Of a stretch of DNA of 37,995 bases, positions 31,383-37,995 are shown in pieces; positions within the stretch are counted from its first letter, which is position 1, and each line of letters opens with the position of its first letter. The DNA lies in NCBI GenBank assembly GCA_938050265.1, contig CALLJT010000056.1:1-37995 (forward strand), read 5' to 3'. This DNA is from Candidatus Saccharimonadia bacterium (GTDB lineage Bacteria > Patescibacteriota > Saccharimonadia > Saccharimonadales > SZUA-47). Under the pieces are notes generated by a model, which made no database searches, was not told the DNA's origin, and worked only from the letters and a program-made list of their open reading frames with translations. The position numbers and the translations under genes are program-made.

Positions 31383-32474
31383 ATGACTATCGGATACGTA
31401 ATGGATGACACGCTCGACCGAGCAGACGGTGTACAGCAGGCTATGCTGGCGATTGGTGAGCATATGCGTGGACTTGGGCACGACGTACATTACATCGTCA
31501 GCGACACTAAGCGTACAGACATTGAAAATATTCACTCGATCGGCCGGTCAGTGAGCCTGCAGTTTAACGGCAACTCTGTACGCACTCCCCGCCCTGTTTC
31601 GAAAAAAAAGCTCACACGGCTGTTTGTCGACACGCAGTTTGACGTGCTGCACGTGCAGATGCCGTTTAGTCCGTTTTTGGCTGGAGAAGTCTTGAAGCTC
31701 GTGCCTGTGAGCACAAAAATTGTCGGCACGTTCCACATCCTTCCGTATAACCTCGTCGCTAGTACTGGCACACGGCTTGTCGGTGTAGGTATGAAGCGCT
31801 ACATACGCAAAATCCAGACTGCCTATGCCGTGTCTCCGCCAGCGCTCGAGTTTATGCGCTCAGCGTTTGGACTGGACGGCGCAGTGCTACCGAACCCAGT
31901 CAACTATGATTTTTTTCATTCGTTCAAGCGGCGGCCAGCTGACAAAAAACGCATTGTGTTCGTCGGGCGGTTTGAACAGCGTAAAGGCGTCATGCAGCTG
32001 ATCAAAGCCTACGCGGCACTGGACGAGTCAGTACGTTCGCAATCAACCCTGACGATGATCGGTAAAGGACCACTTCTGGATGATGTCACAGCGTATGCAT
32101 CGGAACACAGCGTGTCTGTGGACCTACCAGGGTTCGTGACTGAAGCAGAAAAAGCCCAGCCCCTTGCCGATGCCGATATTGCAGTGTTTCCATCCACGAA
32201 CGGCGAGAGCTTCGGCATAGTTTTAGCAGAGGCAATGGCGGCTGGTGCTGGTATAACAATCGGTGGCGACAACCCTGGCTACTCGAGCGTGCTCGGTCCA
32301 TGGCCTCGGACACTGTTCGACCCTGACAACACCGCTGCATTCACCGCACTACTCCAGGACGTCATTGTCGGATCACGGGCCTACGACGCCATCGGAGTGC
32401 AGCAGCATAAAGCAGTAAAAGCCTACGACATCAAAAAAGTCGCAGCCCAACTCCTCGACTCCTACACCGCTTAA
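31383..32474 (+). CDS. GT4 family glycosyltransferase
   Basis: 363 residues, GT-B fold. N-terminal domain begins MTIGYVMDDTLDRADGVQQ; donor domain has IVFVGRFEQRKGVMQLIKAY (near 188-207) and STNGESFGIVLAEAMAAG with the conserved E-x7-E near 275-295. It is a paralog-like companion of the GT4 enzyme at 29150 but distinct in sequence. Likely adds a hexose to a lipid or surface glycan; donor and acceptor unknown. The start is supported by TATACT 10 nt upstream. An inverted repeat and C-rich to G-rich switch lie downstream. Confidence 0.9.
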   Translation: MTIGYVMDDTLDRADGVQQAMLAIGEHMRGLGHDVHYIVSDTKRTDIENIHSIGRSVSLQFNGNSVRTPRPVSKKKLTRLFVDTQFDVLHVQMPFSPFLAGEVLKLVPVSTKIVGTFHILPYNLVASTGTRLVGVGMKRYIRKIQTAYAVSPPALEFMRSAFGLDGAVLPNPVNYDFFHSFKRRPADKKRIVFVGRFEQRKGVMQLIKAYAALDESVRSQSTLTMIGKGPLLDDVTAYASEHSVSVDLPGFVTEAEKAQPLADADIAVFPSTNGESFGIVLAEAMAAGAGITIGGDNPGYSSVLGPWPRTLFDPDNTAAFTALLQDVIVGSRAYDAIGVQQHKAVKAYDIKKVAAQLLDSYTA

Positions 32475-32550
32475 CCCCAAAAAAAACCACCTCAAAAACA
32501 CACCTCCAATTCCACGACATCAACACAAACTTGTAATTTCCTAAGAAGTT

Positions 32551-32565
32551 AAGGGCCAGGCCCTT
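32551..32565. terminator. Short GC hairpin downstream of GT4 gene
   Basis: AAGGGCC-A-GGCCCTT, a 7-bp stem, 76 nt after the GT4 stop; the plus strand then continues with G/T-rich sequence. The surrounding 200 bp has a sharp strand asymmetry (see findings). Confidence 0.45.
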
Positions 32566-32663
32566 GGGTATTTGTGGGGTTTTGCTTTTGTGTGGTGAGT
32601 CGTTGTGGGGCGCGTCAAATTTGTGGGGTTGGAGCGGTGGTGGCGGTGGGTGGTGAGATGCGA

Positions 32664-32669
32664 TATACT
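32664..32669 (+). promoter_or_regulatory. -10 box of AI-2E family gene (leaderless)
   Basis: TATACT, 7 nt before ATG 32677. Confidence 0.65.
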
Positions 32670-32676
32670 GGTAGGT

Positions 32677-33804
32677 ATGTTCGGGTTTACTAAAAACGGC
32701 AAAACACAAGAAGTCACCCTGTCCAACCATACGATTATGCGAATAATCGGGTTCGTGATCGGAACAGTATTGTTGATCCGACTCGTTGAAAACATGACAC
32801 ACCCTATCACACTGATATTTGTGTCGTTTTTCTTGTCTCTTGCGCTTAATCCGGCTGTCACGGCAGTGTCTAAGCGCCTCAAAAGTAAAAGTCGCGTCGG
32901 CGGCACCGCGATAGCCTACGGGCTTGTGTCGACTGGTCTTGTACTGTTCACGGTGCTCGTCGTACCGCCACTGATAGCTCAGACTACCGAGTTTATTCGT
33001 GAAGTCCCTGATACAATTTCTGATCTACGCACGCAGGATAGTGCAATCGGGAACTTCATCCGACGCTATGAACTGGAACAGAGTGTACAGGATTTTGCTA
33101 ACGACTGGACACGCAACCTCGGCAACATTACTGGCCCAGCGCTGACCACTGCTAACCGGGTTCTCAGTGGTGTCGTATCTGCTGTGACGGTGTTTGTCAT
33201 GACGTTTATGATGCTCGTCGAAGGGCCGCGGTGGATGGGTGCATTCTGGAAGCAAGTACCACAGCGCCGTCGTAAGCACGACCAAGAGATTGCTAACAAA
33301 ATGTACAAAGTCGTCACGTCGTACGTTAACGGTCAAGTGCTTGTCGCGAGTATCGGTGCGACAATAACCATGGTGTTTTTGGTGATATTTTCAACACTCC
33401 TGGACGAAACAGTTAATGCCGTCGCGTTAGCCGGAATCGTGTTTCTATTCGGCCTTATACCGACTATCGGTGCGATGCTGGGTGCTGTTGCAGTACTGGT
33501 GTTTACGCTTGTGGTCAATCCTACATTGGCGCTCATCATGCTTGGATTTTTCATCATCTACCAGCAGGTAGAAAACGCGACTATCCAACCGTACATCCAG
33601 TCACGCGGCAACGACCTGACACCACTGCTTGTGTTCATCGCAGCAATTATGGGTATCGGTCTTAACGGCATCTTGGGCGGCTTTGTGGCCATCCCAATCG
33701 CCGGTTGTATTAAGGTACTCGTTGACGACAGGCTCGAACAGCGCGAGATGTCTGAGGCGCCCGTTAGACTCGGCTCTTCAAAACTGAAATACAAGAAAAA
33801 ATAA
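32677..33804 (+). CDS. AI-2E family transporter-like membrane protein
   Basis: 375 residues from ATG 32677 (MFGFTKNGK). Two N-terminal helices (about 17-60), another at 75-97, a soluble/amphipathic central region (about 100-160), then helices at about 160-185 and 210-335 with the family-like motifs GLIPTIGAMLGAV and GIGLNGILGGFVAIPIAG. Basic C-terminal tail. This UPF0118/PerM family is named after an AI-2 exporter but most members have unproven transport roles. The frame is open upstream to 32605, but the extra 24 codons would be in a low-complexity G-rich stretch, and TATACT at 32664-32669 ends 7 nt before ATG 32677. Converges on cysS. Confidence 0.9.
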   Translation: MFGFTKNGKTQEVTLSNHTIMRIIGFVIGTVLLIRLVENMTHPITLIFVSFFLSLALNPAVTAVSKRLKSKSRVGGTAIAYGLVSTGLVLFTVLVVPPLIAQTTEFIREVPDTISDLRTQDSAIGNFIRRYELEQSVQDFANDWTRNLGNITGPALTTANRVLSGVVSAVTVFVMTFMMLVEGPRWMGAFWKQVPQRRRKHDQEIANKMYKVVTSYVNGQVLVASIGATITMVFLVIFSTLLDETVNAVALAGIVFLFGLIPTIGAMLGAVAVLVFTLVVNPTLALIMLGFFIIYQQVENATIQPYIQSRGNDLTPLLVFIAAIMGIGLNGILGGFVAIPIAGCIKVLVDDRLEQREMSEAPVRLGSSKLKYKKK

Positions 33805-33849
33805 CAGTACTCCCACCCTCAAGTCATGTCGGACCCGGACAAGGCTTTA

Positions 33850-35733
33850 TTAGATTTTTTTGACTGTGAAATCTAACTGGATTGGGCGGGATATCGCTTG
33901 CAGGCGCTCCTGCGAGTTGATGGATATGCCATGTTGACTGGCATGGGTGTACAGCGTGATGTGAGCTGGCTGTGGAGGTATAGCTACTTTGTATCGAGCA
34001 CTCATTTGTTCGAAGAACTCGTTAAGTCCCGGGACTTCTACCATGACGACTATTGAACGCTCCGTGCCGTCCTGGACTTCTCGGTACTCATCGCTCAGCG
34101 ACCACGTATCTATGGGTGACGACGAAAGGTATTCGATGAACGCATCGTGCAGCTCCTTTTCAGTCAGTCTTGCATTGTTGGGTGCAACGAGGGGGGCTGT
34201 ACGTTTTAGGCTAATAAGTGTGATGTGAAATTCTGATCTGGCCTTATATGTTATGCCATCCACCACAAGACTACGTGGCAATGGGCCGAGGTCAACCCCG
34301 AAGTGTGAAAAAGAGCGAAAGAAATCGGCGTAAGTGATATGCCTACTTATCTTGTATGTCTTTTCTCGCGTCCTATGCCAGAGCTGCGTATCGCCCGTAT
34401 CTAGCACAGTGACACGGTGATGCGCCAGTACGTCGCGTAGCGTGTCAGACAGTTCCCATTGTTTCTCTGAGCGGGCAGTTCCTCGATCTATGAGTATACG
34501 CTGTAGTTCGTCTTCAAGGTCCTCAACAGTAAGGTCGATTCCAGTCAGAGTCTTGATGTTGTTGACTGCGCGGTCACTGAGGTATGAATGCTTTGATATG
34601 TGCTTGTCGATGATCGCGCTCACGCGTGGCGTATCGAGGTCGTCTGCCAGGGCAGCTTTGATGTCGCTTTCGAGCTGTGTATCGTGTGCATCTTCGTCAG
34701 GCTCTGCTACCTTTTGCTTGCCATACGCTGCTGCTTTTTGCCAGTTTTCCAGTCGGTTCTGGGCAGCGTCCAGGATGTCCCAGGTGAAGTTGCCTTCTGT
34801 GCGGTAGTGTTTGGACAAAAGCATGAGTTTGAATGCGTCGATTTCGAAGTCTTTGTCCAATACGTCTTGGAGCGTGTATACGTTGCCTTTGGATTTGGCC
34901 ATTTTGCCACCGTCGATCTTGATATGGTTGTTGTGCACCCAGAACGTTGCAAAAGGCTTGCCTGTTGCGGATTCGGTTTGCGCGATTTCGTTGGTGTGGT
35001 GGACTGGTATGTGGTCAATCCCACCGGTATGTATGTCGATCTGGTCACCGAGGTGCTCACGTGCTATGACTGAGCATTCCAGGTGCCAGCCAGGAAAACC
35101 TTTGCCCCATGGGCTGTCCCATTCCATATCGCGCTGTGCGCCCTGCGGTGAAAACTTCCAGAGTGCAAAATCTGTCGAATTACGCTTACCGTTGACTCGT
35201 ACACGTGCACCTTCTTGCAACCCAGCTATATCAAGCCGTGCCAGTTTTCCGTAGTCGTCGAGTTGGCTTGCGTCAAAGTACACCCCTTCCCCGTCTATTG
35301 TGTAGGTGTAGCCTTTTGTTTCGAGGTCTTGGACGAACGCAATTTGCTCGTTAATACAGTCAGTTGCGCGTATCAGTGTTGGTTTTTTGAGCTGTAGTAG
35401 CTCGTAGGCTTCTTTGTCGGCTATGTTGATGTATTTTGTAGCTACTTCCCAGGCAGTCATGCCTTCGCTGCGAGCGCCTTTTTCCATCTTGTCTTCACCG
35501 TTATCATCGTCGCTGACAAGGTGACCGACGTCGGTGATGTTCTGGATACGCCGCACATTGTATCCTTCTGCCTCGAGTGCACGTTGCAGGACGTCCCAGT
35601 AGACGTACGACACCCAGTTACCGATGTGTGGTTGACTGTATACGGTGAGTCCACAGGTATATAGAGACACTTCACCTGGCTTGAGCGGCTGCAGTTCTTC
35701 TTTTGTCCTGGTGAGTGTGTTGTAGAGCTTCAT
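33850..35733 (-). CDS. cysS: Cysteinyl-tRNA synthetase with C-terminal 2H-phosphoesterase-like domain
   Basis: Charges tRNA-Cys. 627 residues, about 160 longer than a usual bacterial CysRS. Synthetase part 1-455: zinc ligands C27, C220, H245, E249; HIGH-like PHIGN at 35-39; WHLECS at 216-221; KMSKS-like KMAKS at 277-281; anticodon-side helices; normal CysRS terminus near DTGDTQLW (445-452). Residues about 460-627 form an extra domain with two HxT motifs, EFHITL (H503, T505) and PAHITLYT (H591, T593), about 88 residues apart. Two HxT/S motifs at this spacing define 2H phosphoesterases (LigT, CPDase). Family assignment of the extension is by motif only. AGAGGG-type sequence precedes the ATG. 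Confidence 0.92.
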   Translation of the reverse strand: MKLYNTLTRTKEELQPLKPGEVSLYTCGLTVYSQPHIGNWVSYVYWDVLQRALEAEGYNVRRIQNITDVGHLVSDDDNGEDKMEKGARSEGMTAWEVATKYINIADKEAYELLQLKKPTLIRATDCINEQIAFVQDLETKGYTYTIDGEGVYFDASQLDDYGKLARLDIAGLQEGARVRVNGKRNSTDFALWKFSPQGAQRDMEWDSPWGKGFPGWHLECSVIAREHLGDQIDIHTGGIDHIPVHHTNEIAQTESATGKPFATFWVHNNHIKIDGGKMAKSKGNVYTLQDVLDKDFEIDAFKLMLLSKHYRTEGNFTWDILDAAQNRLENWQKAAAYGKQKVAEPDEDAHDTQLESDIKAALADDLDTPRVSAIIDKHISKHSYLSDRAVNNIKTLTGIDLTVEDLEDELQRILIDRGTARSEKQWELSDTLRDVLAHHRVTVLDTGDTQLWHRTREKTYKISRHITYADFFRSFSHFGVDLGPLPRSLVVDGITYKARSEFHITLISLKRTAPLVAPNNARLTEKELHDAFIEYLSSSPIDTWSLSDEYREVQDGTERSIVVMVEVPGLNEFFEQMSARYKVAIPPQPAHITLYTHASQHGISINSQERLQAISRPIQLDFTVKKI

Positions 35734-35834
35734 GGGCGCCCTCTAGTTGGAGTAGATGGTAGGCGGTAGATAGTAGGTGAGGTAGCTGCGCTTGGTCGGG
35801 ACTCTGTCTTATCTCTTATCTCTTGTCTCATACC
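35734..35834. other. Low-complexity intergenic leader of cysS
   Basis: 101 bp between the DHH gene stop and cysS. Read on the plus strand it has a G/T/A tract rich in GGTAG/AGTAG units (about 35747-35785) and then a C/T tract with repeated TCTTATC/TCTTGTC units (about 35807-35834). No gene and no recognised T-box; function unknown. Confidence 0.5.
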
Positions 35835-36860
35835 TCATGTCTCACTTTCTAGGGCATCCAGCAGTTCAACTGCCTTAGCGTTGACGCGTTTTTTGAGTTC
35901 GTCTATGTTGGTTTGATCCTGGATTTTGAACCCAGCAGCGTATGGGTGGCCACCTCCATCAAAGTGCTCCGCAAGCTCTGCTGCTATGGGGAAGCCGAAG
36001 TTAGCGCGCAGTTTGGCGGTTATGCGCCCGTTGTTGTACACTTTGTAGCCAATAACGATGCCAACCCCTTGAGTCATGCGTAAATCGTCCATGACGAGCA
36101 TGGTGGGGTTGTAGAGCGGGCTGAACTGCTCGATCTCTTTCCACGGTATGGTGACCGAAGCGATCCGTCCGTCGTCTGACAGTTCGCAGCGCTGCAGCAA
36201 CTGACCTTTGTAGTCAAGTAGGCGTGGGTCCTTCATCATGGTGCTGCGCCGTTGCTGTTCGAGCTTCGGTATTGAGACGCCGTGTTCGACGAGATTGGCG
36301 ACCGTATGGATGCTCGTCGGCGTCGTAGCGTCCGTGGTGAGCCCCAGAGAATCGCTCATGATTGATCGTACCATCAGCTCGCACGCGTCGAGTGGGAGCG
36401 GCCACTGCAGTTTGGTAGCGATGTCGTAGATAAGTTCGCCTGTCGCAACCGCGTCTGATTTGATAGTGAGGTCTGCGTAGCTGATGCCGTCGCTCCCAGC
36501 GTGGTGGTCAAGTACTACAAGTGGCTTAGACTTGACGAACCCCCACGCGGTTTGTCGTTCAAAATATTCAAATAGTGATTCAGTACTGTTGTCTACGACA
36601 ATGCTCATGTCGAAGCTGCTCGGTAGATCTCGCCCCACCCTGTCCCATCCATCGATGTATCGCAGATACACGGGCATATCGACCGCACATACCATCATGA
36701 CGCTTTTGCCCATTTCAGTAAGTATCGCCTCTAGGGCAAGGCTGCTCGCCAAGCTATCTCCGTCAGGGTTGTCGGCCTGCAGGACAAGGATTGTCTGAGC
36801 GTTCTTGATGAGTGTACTAAACTCAGCAAGGTCAGTCTCGGTTACAATGTCTTTCGTCAT
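35835..36860 (-). CDS. DHH/DHHA1 phosphoesterase (NrnA-like), first His replaced
   Basis: 341 residues. DHH domain: NPDGDS at 31-36, VVDN, LVVLDHH near 132-138; DHHA1 domain at the C-terminus with FDGGGHPYAAG. These are hallmarks of NrnA-type bifunctional oligoribonuclease/pAp phosphatases that finish RNA turnover in the cytoplasm. The canonical motif I is H-x-N-P-D-G-D; here it is A29-D-N-P-D-G-D35, so one manganese-ligand histidine is missing. The remaining acidic and DHH ligands are intact, so a changed metal site or a specialised subfamily is possible. Leaderless: TATACT (36868-36873, minus strand) ends 7 nt before ATG 36860. Confidence 0.87.
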   Translation of the reverse strand: MTKDIVTETDLAEFSTLIKNAQTILVLQADNPDGDSLASSLALEAILTEMGKSVMMVCAVDMPVYLRYIDGWDRVGRDLPSSFDMSIVVDNSTESLFEYFERQTAWGFVKSKPLVVLDHHAGSDGISYADLTIKSDAVATGELIYDIATKLQWPLPLDACELMVRSIMSDSLGLTTDATTPTSIHTVANLVEHGVSIPKLEQQRRSTMMKDPRLLDYKGQLLQRCELSDDGRIASVTIPWKEIEQFSPLYNPTMLVMDDLRMTQGVGIVIGYKVYNNGRITAKLRANFGFPIAAELAEHFDGGGHPYAAGFKIQDQTNIDELKKRVNAKAVELLDALESET

Positions 36861-36867
36861 ACCATCA

Positions 36868-36873
36868 AGTATA
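36868..36873 (-). promoter_or_regulatory. -10 box of DHH gene (leaderless)
   Basis: TATACT on the minus strand, 7 nt before ATG 36860. Confidence 0.65.
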
Positions 36874-36949
36874 TAGCATCAAGCGGCATGGATATTGCAT
36901 AAAAATAAAAACATAGCTTTTGAATCACTGATGCTGCGGATAAGAGCCG

Positions 36950-37381
36950 CTACAGGTTCTCTAGTGGTATCTCGAGTTTGCGCGAAGCTTTGCGGCTCCA
37001 ACTGAGCAAGCGGTTGAACTGCGCCTTGAGTGCCGCATGTTCGAGGTCGCTGTCGTCGAGATTCTTGTAGATTGCATCGACGGTGACATGTATTGAATCT
37101 ATATGCTTGTTCTGGTGTTTTACCCCGGCTTCGATGTCAGCCTTGAACGCATAGATCAAGTCCAGGAGTTTGTCGATTTTACTATCCTGTGCGTCCATTC
37201 GTTTGCTCAAGTTTTCGACCTGTGTGTCGATGCGGTTAGATAGGCTCTCGTTTTGCTTGTCGATTTTAAGACTGAGATCGTCAAATTTATCATTTTGTTG
37301 CTGTAGACCACCTCTGAACTCAGAACGAAAATCCTGAAGCAGGGTGATGAGCTGGTCCATGTTTGCAGAGTCTTTAGCCAT
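36950..37381 (-). CDS. Small coiled-coil protein of unknown function
   Basis: 143 residues from ATG 37381 (MAKDSANMD). Mostly charged helix with heptad-like spacing, about residues 15-125: repeated short units such as DKQNESLSNRIDTQVENLSK and MDAQDSKIDKLLDLI, with many Lys/Glu/Asp/Gln and no hydrophobic segment or signal peptide. A short basic tail (RLLSWSRKASRKLEIP) ends the protein. It is likely an oligomeric cytoplasmic structural or DNA-associated protein; no family recognised. The open frame extends to 37408, but TATACT (37388-37393, minus strand) ends 6 nt before ATG 37381. It lies between the DHH gene and the second 119-bp element. Confidence 0.78.
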   Translation of the reverse strand: MAKDSANMDQLITLLQDFRSEFRGGLQQQNDKFDDLSLKIDKQNESLSNRIDTQVENLSKRMDAQDSKIDKLLDLIYAFKADIEAGVKHQNKHIDSIHVTVDAIYKNLDDSDLEHAALKAQFNRLLSWSRKASRKLEIPLENL

Positions 37382-37387
37382 ATTCCA

Positions 37388-37393
37388 AGTATA
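37388..37393 (-). promoter_or_regulatory. -10 box of coiled-coil gene (leaderless)
   Basis: TATACT on the minus strand, 6 nt before ATG 37381. Confidence 0.65.
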
Positions 37394-37485
37394 CCAGTCC
37401 TGGTTCATCTGAAAATTAAAAGCATATTAAATCTTGACACGTTGAGTTAACTGCTCTGTATTGCTACACGGTGTCCGCTGATCGT

Positions 37486-37604
37486 CTGACCCACAGTCAC
37501 TTTTTTCTCAAGAGTAGTATAAGCGTAGTGCAGCCAGAGATACCCCTCCTAGGGGTTGCCCTGCGCGAAACGCTACTCGAGAGGAGAAAGTGGCTGTGGG
37601 TCAG
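37486..37604 (-). mobile_element. 119-bp near-palindromic MITE-like element, copy B (inverted)
   Basis: Reverse complement of the element at 19112-19230, exactly the same length, about 110 of 119 positions identical; it keeps the CTGACCCACAG end, the ACTACGCTTATACTACTCTT arm and the central stem. Flanks carry the direct repeat CTGATCG at 37478-37484 and 37606-37612, each 1 nt from the element. The internal TATACT faces left toward the coiled-coil gene. Confidence 0.85.
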
Positions 37605-37640
37605 ACTGATCGCTGAGCAGCAAGTTCGATGTAGTGTACT

Positions 37641-37995
37641 CTACAGTTTCTGGCGTTGTTCCAGTGCGCGACCGAGAGTGATTTGGTCGGCGTACTCAAG
37701 GTCAACACCTATCGGCAGACCTTGGGCCAGTCGTGTGATTATGATGTCGAGTGGTTTGAGCTCTTGCTGTATGTAGAGAGCAGTCGTTTCGCCTTCTACG
37801 CTGGCGTTTGTGGCAAGTATGATTTCTTTGACGTCGTCCTGCTTGATGCGAGACATAAGTTCTGGGATGTGGAGTTGTTCTGGCCCGACACCGTCGATCG
37901 GTGATATGAGCCCACCAAGCACGTGGTATGTACCTTTGAATGCACGAGTTTTTTCCATGGCAATGATGTCGAACGGCTCCGCGACGAGTGCGACT
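37641..37995 (-). CDS. recR: Recombination protein RecR, 5' end cut by window
   Basis: C-terminal ~118 codons of RecR, open through the window edge (the upstream codons read VALVAEPFDIIAMEK). The TOPRIM part is visible: LVAEPFD with the conserved Glu, the YHVLGGLISPIDGVGP loop, then EIILATNASVEGETTALYIQQEL and the terminal GLPIGVDLEYADQITLGRAL of RecR. Acts with RecF/RecO to load RecA at single-strand gaps (family knowledge). About 80 residues (helix-hairpin-helix and zinc finger) lie beyond the window. The stop is 37 nt from the inverted MITE-like element. Confidence 0.95.
   Translation of the reverse strand, partial: VALVAEPFDIIAMEKTRAFKGTYHVLGGLISPIDGVGPEQLHIPELMSRIKQDDVKEIILATNASVEGETTALYIQQELKPLDIIITRLAQGLPIGVDLEYADQITLGRALEQRQKL

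Noticed and set aside
1..37995. Recoded TGA (Gracilibacteria/SR1 code)
   Set aside because: TGA ends several real genes at the correct length, including those in stop/start overlaps at 5648 and 7234; no internal TGA interrupts conserved domains.
1..37995. CRISPR array, prophage or toxin-antitoxin module
   Set aside because: No regularly spaced repeats, no phage structural genes and no recognisable toxin-antitoxin pair were seen on either strand.

Overview
The window looks like a chromosomal segment of a host-dependent Candidate Phyla Radiation (Patescibacteria) bacterium, most probably a Saccharibacteria (TM7)-type genome. The basis is indirect: roughly 50% G+C, the standard genetic code (TGA, TAG and TAA all terminate real genes, so it is not a Gracilibacteria/SR1 code), compact genes with few operons, many single-pass membrane-anchored proteins, and a core-gene mix of cysS, recR, pgi, DHH phosphoesterase and FtsX-type ABC pumps. 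I see no tRNA, rRNA, CRISPR array, phage or transposase gene. About 32 protein genes are supported, two of them cut by the window edges (an ABC permease at the left end and recR at the right end).

Layout. 1-1746: drug/antibiotic-type ABC exporter (permease, ATPase). 1822-3061: lone response-regulator receiver and a TerB-like protein. 3119-8946: an overlapping minus-strand operon with a processive GT2 polysaccharide synthase, a GT39-like multi-pass glycosyltransferase, and two membrane-anchored TIM-barrel glycosidases (GH113-like and GH5 with a dockerin-like segment), which together look like a synthase-dependent exopolysaccharide system. 9010-9348: regulatory region without a convincing gene. 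9349-15323: anchored FKBP isomerase, lipid-kinase-like protein, glucose-6-phosphate isomerase, two paralogous anchored proteins (the second with an early in-frame stop), YdjM-like membrane protein. 15360-19101: secreted sugar-dehydrogenase-like beta-propeller with PKD/CARDB-like modules, and an aldo/keto reductase. 19291-22589: MacB/LolD-type ATPase and a large FtsX permease. 22696-24478: zincin, DsbA-like thiol oxidase and a membrane protein with a CVAC motif. 24532-29126: exported protein, FAD-linked oxidase, VanY-like peptidase, alpha/beta hydrolase. 29150-33804: two GT4 glycosyltransferases, a proline-iminopeptidase-like hydrolase and an AI-2E family permease. 33850-37995: cysteinyl-tRNA synthetase with an extra C-terminal 2H-phosphoesterase-like domain, DHH phosphoesterase, coiled-coil protein and recR.

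Three observations stand out. (1) About fifteen genes have a near-consensus -10 box (mostly TATACT) whose last base lies only 6-10 nt before the ATG, with no Shine-Dalgarno: a leaderless promoter architecture that also fixes many start codons. A minority of genes (aldo/keto reductase, MacB-type ATPase, sugar dehydrogenase, GT2) have a leader and a Shine-Dalgarno instead. (2) A 119-bp near-palindromic element occurs twice in opposite orientation (19112-19230 and 37486-37604), about 92% identical, each copy bracketed by a short direct repeat like a target-site duplication and each pointing an internal TATACT at the next gene. (3) CysRS carries a C-terminal domain with two HxT motifs typical of 2H phosphoesterases/LigT, which would be an unusual fusion of tRNA charging and RNA-end processing. 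Other anomalies: a duplicated ~115-bp upstream region shared by two unrelated genes, a TAG at codon 4 of one of the anchored paralogs, and loss of canonical metal-ligand histidines in the VanY-like and DHH proteins.

All family assignments are from reading motifs and overall sequence character; no database search was possible.
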